Assembly (NCBI GenBank): GCA_036620675.1
Contig: JAZHEE010000002.1
Length of the DNA: 64,000 nt
Source: Jejubacter sp036620675
Lineage (GTDB): Bacteria > Pseudomonadota > Gammaproteobacteria > Enterobacterales > Enterobacteriaceae
Reading direction: 5' to 3' (one strand)
Position 1 is the stretch's first letter. Each line of letters starts with the position of its first letter. The notes below the pieces were generated by a model. That model saw nothing but the letters and a program-made list of their open reading frames with translations, searched no databases and was not told where the DNA came from. This document shows positions 1 through 7,555 of this stretch, piece by piece. The translations under genes and the position numbers were made by a program.

Positions 1-1
1 A

Positions 2-73
2 ACCGATGGTCAGGTGACGCTGAAGTTTCACCCATGGAGTCTGGAAGCCGTGGTCGCCAGCGAACGGGATTAA
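2..73 (+). CDS. C-terminal end of an unidentified protein (truncated by the window edge)
   Basis: The second reading frame is open from the left edge to a TAA at 71-73 and encodes 23 residues, ending ...LEAVVASERD. I do not recognise the family from so short a piece. It runs tail to tail with the aminotransferase-like gene on the other strand, and the two stop codons overlap by 4 bases. That fits a real gene end, because no gap or terminator is left between them. The main body lies outside the window. Confidence 0.4.
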   Translation, partial: TDGQVTLKFHPWSLEAVVASERD

Positions 74-1203
74 CGCGCTTTCAGCGCCTGGTTCAGCCGG
101 TTAATGGCTTCGTCCAGGGTGGAGCGGGTACAGCCGAAGTTAATACGCACGAACGTCGGCTCGCCGAAGTCTGCACCGGGGGAAAAACCCAGCCCGGCGC
201 GGCGGAAGAAGCGGGCCGGGGATTCTTCCTTCAGCCCGCTGGCGTCTACCCAGGCCAGATAGGTGGCTTCCGGTGATGTCATACTCAGGCCGGGCAGAGC
301 GTTGACGGCTTCGCAGAGCGCGTCCCGGTTAATTTTCAATATCTTCAACAGCTCCGTGCGCCAGGGGATGCCGTCGCGCCAGGCCGCTTCGGCTGCCGTC
401 AGCGCCAGCACATCCACTGACGGTACTATACCTTCCCGGGTGGCGCAGAAGCGGCGGCGCAGTTCAGGGTTAGGGATAATCGCCAGCGAGGCGCCCAGCC
501 CGGCAATATTGTAAGTTTTTGAAGGTGACATCAGGGTGATGCTGCGTTGGGCCGCGTCTTCGCTGAGCGTGGCGAAAGGAATATGACGCACGCCGGGCTC
601 CAGCAGCAGTTCGCAGTGGATTTCGTCGGAGCAGACTATCAGGTCGTGACGTTGTGCGAAGGCCAACTGCTGTTCCAGCTCCTCACGACGCCATACGGTA
701 CCGCCAGGGTTTTGAGGGTTGCACAGCATCAGTAGCTTTTCGCGCCCGGTTAGCCGGGGGGTAAGCGATGGCAGATCGAGCCAGGGACGCTCGCCGCGCT
801 GGACGATCGGCGCATTAAGCTGCGGGCATCCTGCGAGCATGGCCGCCTTGCGAAACGGTGGGTAGATAGGATGCGGGGCAAGGGTGCCACCCTGCGCAAA
901 ACTGCGCACGCACAGATTCAGCCCGCTGACGATGCCGGGCAGAAACACCAGCCACTCTTTTTCCACCTTCCAGCCGTAGCTGTGCCAGAAATGGTCGATG
1001 GCGACCTCAGCAAGGGCATGAGGCCAGTCACCATAGCCAAAGACGCCGTGATCCACGCGACGCTGTAGTGCTTCGGTGATGCAGGGTGGGGAGCGAAAGT
1101 CGGTATCCGCTACCCACATAGGGAGAATACCCTGGTCGTATTTATTCCACTTCAGGCTGTCGCTGTGACGGCGGTCGATCACTTCGTCGAAATTGAATGT
1201 CAT
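70..1203 (-). CDS. PatB/MalY-type PLP-dependent cystathionine beta-lyase / aminotransferase
   Basis: A 377-residue fold-type I PLP enzyme of the MalY/PatB subgroup. This family cleaves C-S bonds of cystathionine or cysteine conjugates to give pyruvate, ammonia and a thiol. Visible landmarks are the family N-terminus with WVADTDF (30-36) and HGVFGYGDW (52-60), the CNPQNPGG loop (161-168), Asp193 in SDEIH, which pairs with the PLP nitrogen, the Schiff-base lysine K229 in SPSKTYN, and the carboxylate-binding Arg353 in VRINFG. It is similar in length to E. coli MalY (390 residues), but malY is not at this place in E. coli, so this is probably a separate paralogue. It is divergent from cutC. The exact substrate cannot be read from sequence. 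Confidence 0.85.
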   Translation of the reverse strand: MTFNFDEVIDRRHSDSLKWNKYDQGILPMWVADTDFRSPPCITEALQRRVDHGVFGYGDWPHALAEVAIDHFWHSYGWKVEKEWLVFLPGIVSGLNLCVRSFAQGGTLAPHPIYPPFRKAAMLAGCPQLNAPIVQRGERPWLDLPSLTPRLTGREKLLMLCNPQNPGGTVWRREELEQQLAFAQRHDLIVCSDEIHCELLLEPGVRHIPFATLSEDAAQRSITLMSPSKTYNIAGLGASLAIIPNPELRRRFCATREGIVPSVDVLALTAAEAAWRDGIPWRTELLKILKINRDALCEAVNALPGLSMTSPEATYLAWVDASGLKEESPARFFRRAGLGFSPGADFGEPTFVRINFGCTRSTLDEAINRLNQALKAR

Positions 1204-1263
1204 GATAAATTTCCGAGCCCTGAATATGAGGTTTCAGACTAGCGTAACAGAAGGAATCAGTGA

Positions 1264-2001
1264 ATGGCTTTGCTTGAGATATGTTGCTACGCAATAGACT
1301 GCGCCGTGAGTGCCGAGCAGGCGGGGGCCGATCGCATTGAGCTGTGCGCGGCGCCAGCGGAAGGGGGGCTTACGCCTTCCGCCGGAATGCTGCTTGGCGT
1401 GCGCCAGCGGGTGTCTATTCCAGTGCATCCGATAATCCGGCCGCGGGGCGGCGATTTCTGCTACAGCGCCGGGGAGTTCAGCACCATGCTGGATGATATT
1501 GCGTATCTGCGGGAGCTGGGCTACCCGGGGCTGGTTATCGGCATTCTGAATGAGGATGGCGAAGTGGATCGGCCGCGGATGGAAAAGGTCATGACGGCGG
1601 CGCAGGGGATGGCGGTCACCTTTCACCGCGCGTTCGATGTGTGCCGTGAACCCATGATCGCGCAGGATCAACTGCGGGATTTGGGCGTGGCGCGGATTCT
1701 GACTTCGGGGCAGAAAGCGAACGCCCTGGAAGGACTTTCATTAATCAGGGAACTAAAAGACCGATCCGGTGCTCCAATCATTATGGCCGGTTCCGGCGTG
1801 CGTCTGAGCAACCTCCAGCACTTTATCGCCGCGGGGATTGAGGAGCTGCACAGTTCGGCAGGCTGTTGGGGGAGATCCCCGATGCGTTATCGTAAAGAGG
1901 GCATTTCGATGTCTTCGGATGCAACTGTCGATGAGTACAGTCGCTACTATGTGGATGCCGATGCGGTAGCGGCGATGAAAGCGGCGCTTGGCGCGGCGTA
2001 G
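1264..2001 (+). CDS. cutC: Copper homeostasis protein CutC
   Basis: A 245-residue TIM-barrel protein of the CutC family (E. coli CutC has 248). It starts MALLEICCYAIDCA and carries the family stretches GADRIELCAAP (about 19-29) and TFHRAFDV (about 120-127). CutC was linked to copper tolerance in E. coli, but its biochemical role is unsettled and the E. coli copper phenotype has been questioned. In E. coli cutC also sits near cmoBA, so the location is conserved although torYZ is absent here. A strong terminator follows at 2075. Confidence 0.95.
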   Translation: MALLEICCYAIDCAVSAEQAGADRIELCAAPAEGGLTPSAGMLLGVRQRVSIPVHPIIRPRGGDFCYSAGEFSTMLDDIAYLRELGYPGLVIGILNEDGEVDRPRMEKVMTAAQGMAVTFHRAFDVCREPMIAQDQLRDLGVARILTSGQKANALEGLSLIRELKDRSGAPIIMAGSGVRLSNLQHFIAAGIEELHSSAGCWGRSPMRYRKEGISMSSDATVDEYSRYYVDADAVAAMKAALGAA

Positions 2002-2074
2002 TAGCACGCCGCCTCTGACTCACAACCTGTTTTTACCGCGCATCATGTCGCCCAATGTGATGTTTGCATGTACC

Positions 2075-2105
2075 ACGCCCCGGCCTTTTCCCGGGGCTTT
2101 TTTTC
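2075..2105 (+). terminator. Rho-independent terminator after cutC
   Basis: A GCCCCGG stem pairs with CCGGGGC (2077-2083 with 2091-2097) around a pyrimidine loop and is followed directly by seven T residues. It lies 74 bases after the cutC stop. From here to 2312 I see only one other structure, an 8-bp inverted repeat (TTCGCCCG/CGGGCGAA, 2231-2259) without a T-run. Confidence 0.85.
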
Positions 2106-2312
2106 TTTATATTGAGTCATCGGTTCTTGTCTGACGGCTACCACAGATAAACCATAGTCTTTTTTGTCACTTTAGTCACATTTCAGCGCATTTGCCTCCA
2201 TCGCTGATAGCGGCTATATGACACTAATGTTTCGCCCGACAATATATCAGGCGGGCGAAGGAAGAGTCTGATAAGGGGAAATTATAGCTGCCGGGTTGTT
2301 AACGAAAAGTAT

Positions 2313-2642
2313 TTAATTAGTGCCATCGATACCGGCGTTGCGCCAGTCAATGGAAATGGAGAGACCGTTATTACGCTGCTCAAGCAGAATTTGATATCCG
2401 GCATCTTCGAACTCTTTCTGTAAAGTCGAAATATACTCAGGCCAGGCGCCCCGAGCCAGTAGCGGATATTCCGCAACATCGAAAAACTGTGAAAAGGTTC
2501 CCTGCTTATGGGTCTGGGGGTTGCGCAATATATTGGTCAGAATCCCTCTGATCAGAATGGCCTCATTGTGGGCCTGTTTCTCAACGCTTGCTTTGTTTCT
2601 GAGCCAGGACTGTTGTAAAAATTTAGCCTTGGGTATATTCAT
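2313..2642 (-). CDS. Hypothetical protein of 109 residues
   Basis: I do not recognise this protein. It starts MNIPKAKFLQQ, is charged and soluble-looking with no signal peptide or membrane segment, has a probably helical N-terminal half, and ends with alternating residues (LSISIDW) that suggest a short beta strand. The coding sequence is visibly more AT-rich than its neighbours, and E. coli has no counterpart here, so recent acquisition is likely. It stands alone with about 190 bases on its upstream side. It could be a small orphan or part of an accessory locus; there is nothing nearby to pair it with. Confidence 0.6.
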   Translation of the reverse strand: MNIPKAKFLQQSWLRNKASVEKQAHNEAILIRGILTNILRNPQTHKQGTFSQFFDVAEYPLLARGAWPEYISTLQKEFEDAGYQILLEQRNNGLSISIDWRNAGIDGTN

Positions 2643-2836
2643 TCTGCCCCGGTTGCCGGTAATCAGTCAGTGTCGGGATGTTATATTTTTCGCGCTAAAC
2701 TGGTCAACTAAAAAATAGGGCATAGTATGCTGGCGATATCTGCTATTCGGATAAAAGAATGAGTTTTTTCTTATCTTTTTTCCTGACAGACGGTATTCGA
2801 TATATCAGAGTGGCTGCCCCACCTATTTAACCCCGC

Positions 2837-3613
2837 TCAGGGCGCCAGGGTTGCGGCGATAAAGGCGCTTATCAGACTGTGATGCGCGAAGATCCGCTGT
2901 TCCAGCGTTGCCCGGCCCGGCGTTACCGCGCGGGCGGCGGGCCCACCGGTTTTCCGGGTCAACCAGTGAAGGATATCATCGTCGCCGCCCAGAGGTGCCA
3001 GTCCGTTGCAACAGATATCGCCTTGCGGACTGGCGCCGTTGCACAGTTCGAAAGTCTGGCTCAGATCGTCGCGCAGGGCCAGAGCCGGCGTTTGTTCCAT
3101 ATCCGATACGCACAGCCAGGCCTGAGCGGCCAGGGGCGCTTCTGTGCACCAGAGTACGCCATCTTGTGCTGCCTGAGCCAGCAGTCGGGTATGGGCGTGC
3201 AGAACTTCTCCTTCTGCGCCGGGCGTGCCGTTGCAAAATCCGCCGGCGGGATCAAAACCGTAGCGATTGAGCTTTACGCCGGCCCGCAGGCCGTAAAGGT
3301 TCACCAGCGGAATAAATGAGAGCCGGACTTTATCCAGCAGCAGCGGCGAATTGTGCTGCAGAAAATTGAGGATGGCCCAACTGCCCGCTGGCGCATCGCC
3401 GTGAAAGCCGGCCATGATGAGCAGATGCGGCAGATGGCTGTCGGCGGCGATGGACTGCCAGAGCGCTATCATACCGTCGCCCACGCTGCCCAGTTCGCGC
3501 TCTTCCATGCCCCAGCGCTCATACTGCACCGCCAGCAGGCTATTCAGACGGTCGATATCGTTGCTATAGCCGTGAATGGCCGCCAGCGGCCAGCGGTAAC
3601 AGACGCTTTTCAT
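2837..3613 (-). CDS. M14-family zinc peptidase-like protein with a degenerate metal site
   Basis: A 258-residue protein whose outline matches the M14 carboxypeptidase/deacylase fold: a hydrophobic strand leading to AGFHGDAPAG (68-77), then VNLYGLRAGVKLNRYGFDPAGGF (104-126), which occupies the place of the family's NPxGxxxxxRxNxxGxDLNRxF stretch. In active members the first motif is HxxE, giving two zinc ligands. Here His71 is kept but the Glu position is Ala74. The DLNR element is replaced by FDPAGG, and I cannot find a clear third His ligand. It may be a pseudo-enzyme or use an altered site. It lies just downstream of cmoB with a 68-base gap. There is no signal peptide, so it is probably cytoplasmic. 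Confidence 0.65.
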   Translation of the reverse strand: MKSVCYRWPLAAIHGYSNDIDRLNSLLAVQYERWGMEERELGSVGDGMIALWQSIAADSHLPHLLIMAGFHGDAPAGSWAILNFLQHNSPLLLDKVRLSFIPLVNLYGLRAGVKLNRYGFDPAGGFCNGTPGAEGEVLHAHTRLLAQAAQDGVLWCTEAPLAAQAWLCVSDMEQTPALALRDDLSQTFELCNGASPQGDICCNGLAPLGGDDDILHWLTRKTGGPAARAVTPGRATLEQRIFAHHSLISAFIAATLAP

Positions 3614-3681
3614 TTTCCCTCCAGTTCCTGACCACGCCTGAATGCAAGCGTAGCCTGGAATAGGGAGGACGGTTGAGCGAA

Positions 3682-4653
3682 TCAGGGCTTACGGGCGATA
3701 AGCAGAGCGCGCATCGGCGCCGGATAGCCTTCGCGGGTTTTAGTGGGATCCCGAGGGTCGAGGAAGTCGGCCAGCGATTCGGTACGCATCCAGTCGGTGG
3801 CGCGCTGCTCTTCAGTGGTGGTGATGCTCTGATCGGCGATGCGCACATCCACAAAGCCGCACTTTTCCAGCCACAGTTTGACCGCCCGCGCTGAAGGAAT
3901 AAACCAGACATTACGCATGGCGGCGTAGCGTTCACCGGGCACCAGCACCTGATTTTCATCACCTTCCACCACCAGGGTTTCCAGCACCAGTTCACCTTCG
4001 CTGACCAGCTGATTTTTCAACTGCCAGAGATGATCAAGCGGAGAGCGTCGGTGATAGAGCACGCCCATAGAGAACACGGTGTCGAAGGCGTTAAGAGTCG
4101 GCATCTGCTCAATACCCAGCGGCAACAGGTGAGCGCGCTGGTCGTTGCCCAGCAGTTTGCGCACCGCTTCGAACTGGCACAGGAACAGCTGGGTGGGATC
4201 GATGCCTACCGCCAGGTGCGCCCCGGCGCCGACCATGCGCCACAGGTGGTAGCCGCTGCCGCAACCAACATCAAGCACGGTACGGCCGCTAAGATCGCTC
4301 AGATGGGGCAAAACCCGCTGCCACTTCCAGTCGGAGCGCCATTCGGTATCAATATCGATGCCGTACAGCGAAAATGGGCCCTTACGCCAGGGCATCAGGT
4401 TACGCAGCAGGCGCTCGATGCCCAGTTTCTGGCCGTCGCTGAGCGGCTGTGCGCTCCGGGCGGTGACGCTGTGCAGCAGATCCAGACGGTCAGGGCGCAG
4501 GGCGGGCAGCCCGTCCACCGCTTTCAGCCACTGGCTGAACTGACCATGCAGCGACTCGCGCTGCCAGGCGCCGATTTGAGCGGGCAGGGTTTCCAGCCAT
4601 GGGGCCAGCGGGCCGCAGGCTATCTGACTGTAAAAGGGGCCGAAGTCGATCAC
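3682..4653 (-). CDS. cmoB: tRNA U34 carboxymethyltransferase CmoB
   Basis: A 323-residue SAM-fold enzyme that transfers a carboxymethyl group from carboxy-SAM to 5-hydroxyuridine at tRNA wobble position 34, giving cmo5U. The SAM-binding glycine motif VLDVGCGSG is at about 126-134. Lys91 in the segment WRKGPF matches the residue known to contact the carboxy-SAM carboxylate. Length equals the E. coli protein. Its ATG overlaps the stop of cmoA by 4 bases (ATGA), so the two are translationally coupled and the product of CmoA feeds CmoB directly. Confidence 0.97.
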   Translation of the reverse strand: MIDFGPFYSQIACGPLAPWLETLPAQIGAWQRESLHGQFSQWLKAVDGLPALRPDRLDLLHSVTARSAQPLSDGQKLGIERLLRNLMPWRKGPFSLYGIDIDTEWRSDWKWQRVLPHLSDLSGRTVLDVGCGSGYHLWRMVGAGAHLAVGIDPTQLFLCQFEAVRKLLGNDQRAHLLPLGIEQMPTLNAFDTVFSMGVLYHRRSPLDHLWQLKNQLVSEGELVLETLVVEGDENQVLVPGERYAAMRNVWFIPSARAVKLWLEKCGFVDVRIADQSITTTEEQRATDWMRTESLADFLDPRDPTKTREGYPAPMRALLIARKP

Positions 4654-5393
4654 GCGCCCTCCGGAGACTTCAGCGCCACCAGGGAGCCAAAGTTAAAGCA
4701 CTGGAACCAGAGTTCGGCGTGGTCGAAACCGGCGCGCTTCAGGCGGGCCTTATGGGTTTCTACGGAATCGGTTAGCATCACATTTTCCAGCATGCTGCGC
4801 TTCTGGCTGATTTCCAGTTCGCTGTAACCGTTGGCGCGTTTAAAATCGTGGTGCATATTGAACAGCAGTTCGCCGACCTGGCCATCTTCAAAACTGAACT
4901 TTTCCGACAGTACCAGCGCGCCGCCGGGGCGCAGGCCGCGCCAGATTTTAGCCAGCAGGCTTTCCCTGTCTTCCGGGTTCAGGAACTGCAGGGTAAAGTT
5001 GAGCACTACCAGCGAGGCGTTGGTGATATCGATATCGCGAATATCCGCTTCTCTGACGTCGACCGGCGTACTGGCGCGAAAGGCGTCGATATGGCGGCGG
5101 CAGCGCTCGACCATGGCCGGAGAGTTATCCACGGCGACGATTTCGCAACCGTCGTGGCGAATATTGCGGCGCACCGACAGAGTGGCGGCGCCCAGCGAGC
5201 AGCCCAGGTCGTAAACCCGGGTGCCGGGCTGAACAAAACGCTCCGCCAGCATGCCAATCATCGAAATAATATTGGAATAACCGGGAACGGAACGCTGAAT
5301 CATATCGGGGAAGACTTCAGCGACGCGTTCATCAAAGGTCCAGTCCCCAAGCTTGTCGATGGGGGCGGAAAACAGCGTATCGCGGTCAGGCAT
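4650..5393 (-). CDS. cmoA: Carboxy-S-adenosyl-L-methionine synthase CmoA
   Basis: A 247-residue class I methyltransferase-fold enzyme that converts SAM and prephenate to carboxy-SAM, the donor used by CmoB for wobble uridine modification. It starts MPDRDTLFSAPIDKLGDW as in enterobacterial CmoA, and the nucleotide-binding motif VYDLGCSLG is at about 60-68. It is the first gene of the cmoA-cmoB pair, with a 4-base overlap into cmoB. The 36-base gap to yecN upstream leaves open whether yecN is co-transcribed. Confidence 0.97.
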   Translation of the reverse strand: MPDRDTLFSAPIDKLGDWTFDERVAEVFPDMIQRSVPGYSNIISMIGMLAERFVQPGTRVYDLGCSLGAATLSVRRNIRHDGCEIVAVDNSPAMVERCRRHIDAFRASTPVDVREADIRDIDITNASLVVLNFTLQFLNPEDRESLLAKIWRGLRPGGALVLSEKFSFEDGQVGELLFNMHHDFKRANGYSELEISQKRSMLENVMLTDSVETHKARLKRAGFDHAELWFQCFNFGSLVALKSPEGA

Positions 5394-5429
5394 AGTTTAA
5401 ATCCGGGAAAAACAAAGGCGTATTGTGCG

Positions 5430-5825
5430 TTAATGCACGCTGAAAACCAACTCCCACGGCATATACCAGAGGTTGGCTGCCACCATCAGCAGCAGGGCGC
5501 ACCAGGTGGCGCCCATACCCGAGCGACGCCAGCGCACCAGCCGATGCTGAAAACCATAATAGTGCATCAGTCGTCCGGCAATGGTCATCAGGCCGCAGAG
5601 GTGAATCATCCAGACCTCGGCGCCGTTCATCTCCATCAACAGCAACAGCAGCAAAGCGATGGGAAGATACTCTACCGCGTTGCCGTGAATACGGATGGCG
5701 CTTTGCAGTTCGGTAAATCCGCCGTCGCCGTATGAGACGTGGTACAGACCGCGCAGCCGCACGACGTCGAAAGAAAATTTAATCAGCAGCAATGCACCCA
5801 GCACGGCATAGAGCGCGCAGACCAT
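5430..5825 (-). CDS. yecN: MAPEG-family inner membrane protein YecN
   Basis: A 131-residue integral membrane protein of the MAPEG superfamily (membrane-associated proteins in eicosanoid and glutathione metabolism). Four hydrophobic segments are visible, starting with VCALYAVLGALLLIKFSFDVV. The loop after the first segment contains the typical RLRGLYHVSYGDGG region, and an IRIHGNAVEYLPIALLL stretch follows. No substrate is established for YecN. It lies between yecE and cmoA as in E. coli. Confidence 0.93.
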   Translation of the reverse strand: MVCALYAVLGALLLIKFSFDVVRLRGLYHVSYGDGGFTELQSAIRIHGNAVEYLPIALLLLLLMEMNGAEVWMIHLCGLMTIAGRLMHYYGFQHRLVRWRRSGMGATWCALLLMVAANLWYMPWELVFSVH

Positions 5826-5894
5826 AAAAACTCCCTGAAAGGCTCAATCGATGGCGCCGGCTATCATACCGACCGCAAGCAGAGGCCGCCAGCA

Positions 5895-6713
5895 TCAGAA
5901 TAGCGATTCCTGCTGAGGAATCGCCGGGGCTTCACCAATATCCGGGAATCGCTCGCGCAGCGCGGGCCACAGCCGGTGCACCAGTTCCGGCGCCTGGGCG
6001 ATATCCGGCGTATGCAAAAACAGGTACGGCGTGCTTTCCTGCTGCCAGTGGGCCAGCTTGTCCAGCCACGGCTGAAATAGCTGCTGGTTGCTGCTCATAT
6101 TGTCGCCGCCGATAAAGCGTACCAGCGGCTTGTCGGCGGTTCTCAGGGCGTGCACCGGCACCCGCGGCTTTTTACGCTGGGCCTCGCGTACCGCCTCGCT
6201 GCGCGGCTCGGCAGCGTGAACTGGTCGGCTGTCAAGAATAGCCCGGTTCACGCCACGCTGATGAAGTCCGCGATTCAGTGCCTGTTCCTGCGGGCCTTTG
6301 GCGAAAAATTGCGGGTGGCGCACCTCCACGCCGTAGCTGAAGTCCCGGGGCAGGGCGTCAAGAAACTGCCACAGCGCGCCCAGATTATCCGGGCCGAAAG
6401 CGGCGGGGAGCTGGAGCCAGTACTGGCCGATACGTGCTTCCAGCGGCGCCATACGGCTAAAAAATTCGCTCACCAGGGCACTGCAGTGACGCAACCCGGC
6501 CTGGTGAGAAATGGTGGCCGGAAATTTAAAACAGAAGCGAAAATCGTTGCCGGTCATCGCGTGCCAGCGCGCCACGAGCTCCGCCCCGGGCAGGGCGTAA
6601 AGTGTGGTATTCCCCTCCACACAATTAAAGTGGCGGGCATAATCCTCAAGGTTCTGGATGCCAAGTCGCACCCATTTAGGGTGCGACCACTGGGGCAGAC
6701 CGATATAGATCAT
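5895..6713 (-). CDS. yecE: DUF72-family protein YecE
   Basis: A 272-residue member of the DUF72 (YecE) TIM-barrel-like family. It begins MIYIGLPQWSHPKW and has FCFKFPATISHQ at about 78-89 and YGVEVRHPQFF, both typical of the family, and ends in a short glutamine-rich tail IPQQESLF as in E. coli. The function is unknown. It follows yecD by 9 bases, so the two are likely one transcript. Length equals that of the E. coli protein. Confidence 0.95.
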   Translation of the reverse strand: MIYIGLPQWSHPKWVRLGIQNLEDYARHFNCVEGNTTLYALPGAELVARWHAMTGNDFRFCFKFPATISHQAGLRHCSALVSEFFSRMAPLEARIGQYWLQLPAAFGPDNLGALWQFLDALPRDFSYGVEVRHPQFFAKGPQEQALNRGLHQRGVNRAILDSRPVHAAEPRSEAVREAQRKKPRVPVHALRTADKPLVRFIGGDNMSSNQQLFQPWLDKLAHWQQESTPYLFLHTPDIAQAPELVHRLWPALRERFPDIGEAPAIPQQESLF

Positions 6714-6722
6714 AAGCCACGG

Positions 6723-7289
6723 CTATAGCGCCGCCAGGATCTCCTCGGTGCGGCGTACCCGTCCGATACGCGGGAAGATATGGGAGAAGCTGCCTTCGTG
6801 CTGTTCCTGGCTCGCCGCGCTGCAGGCGTCTTCGACCAGAATCAGGTTGAAGCCCAGTTCCCATGCATTGCGAGCCGTGGACTCCACACCGATATTGGTC
6901 GAAATGCCGCACAGTACGATAGTATCGATACCGCGACGGCGCAGCTGTAATTCAAGATCGGTGCCGTAAAAGGCGCCCCACTGGCGTTTGGTCACCTCAA
7001 TATCACTGTCGGCTTTGCCGAGAGCTGGCGCATAGTCCCACCAGTTGTCCGGCAGTGGTCCTGCGCCGGCAGGCATGTCAACCGGCTGTTTCAGCGCCTC
7101 GGCGCCGTCCGGCGACCAGCCCACGCGCACCATCACGACCGGGGCGTTGTGCTTGCGGAAGGCCCGGGCCATACGCCCGGCGCGTTCGACTACGTCATCG
7201 GCGCTCCAGGGCCCGCCAGCGAAAGGTAGGATCCCCTGCTGAAGATCGATGACCACCAGGGCGGTGGTTTGCGGATTGAATTCAGACAT
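6723..7289 (-). CDS. yecD: Isochorismatase-family hydrolase YecD
   Basis: A 188-residue cysteine-hydrolase/isochorismatase-like protein. I chose the ATG at 7287-7289 (MSEFNPQTT) over an upstream in-frame start because it has a GGAG ribosome site about 6 bases upstream and gives exactly the E. coli length. The acidic residue in VVIDLQQG and the lysine in TKRQWGAFYGT are present. The canonical nucleophilic cysteine of the family is replaced by glycine in STNIGVEST, the same replacement seen in isochorismatase EntB, so it need not act through a thioester. The substrate is unknown. It probably forms an operon with yecE. Confidence 0.92.
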   Translation of the reverse strand: MSEFNPQTTALVVIDLQQGILPFAGGPWSADDVVERAGRMARAFRKHNAPVVMVRVGWSPDGAEALKQPVDMPAGAGPLPDNWWDYAPALGKADSDIEVTKRQWGAFYGTDLELQLRRRGIDTIVLCGISTNIGVESTARNAWELGFNLILVEDACSAASQEQHEGSFSHIFPRIGRVRRTEEILAAL

Positions 7290-7426
7290 CGTCACTCCGG
7301 TTAACTGATTGATAGCGTTGCTTACCATAGCGATAACCCCCTTCCTGGTCTTATACTAATTTTGTTAATTTTTGTGAGAATGATGGGGCAGGCGCACAGC
7401 AAACGCGCGCTCGGGCGGTATCGGGC

Positions 7427-7455
7427 TTATCTCGGCGCGCAATATCCAGTATAAT
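7427..7455 (+). promoter_or_regulatory. Probable sigma-70 promoter of aspS
   Basis: A perfect TATAAT (7450-7455) is preceded by TTATCT (7427-7432) with a 17-base spacer. It lies about 100 bases upstream of the aspS start and points the right way. It would give a leader of about 95 bases. The -35 element is only a moderate match. Confidence 0.6.
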
Positions 7456-7555
7456 AGCCGCCTTTTTTCATTCAGTTGTGACATTCGACAAGCGCCGCAC
7501 CGTGGTGTCTGCCCGGCAGGCAATCAGCCCCTGCGGCGAAGTTAAAGGAAATCTC

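Noticed and set aside
2231..2259. Hairpin TTCGCCCG/CGGGCGAA as terminator of the 109-residue gene
   Set aside because: No T-run follows on the minus strand and it lies more than 50 bases from the stop.
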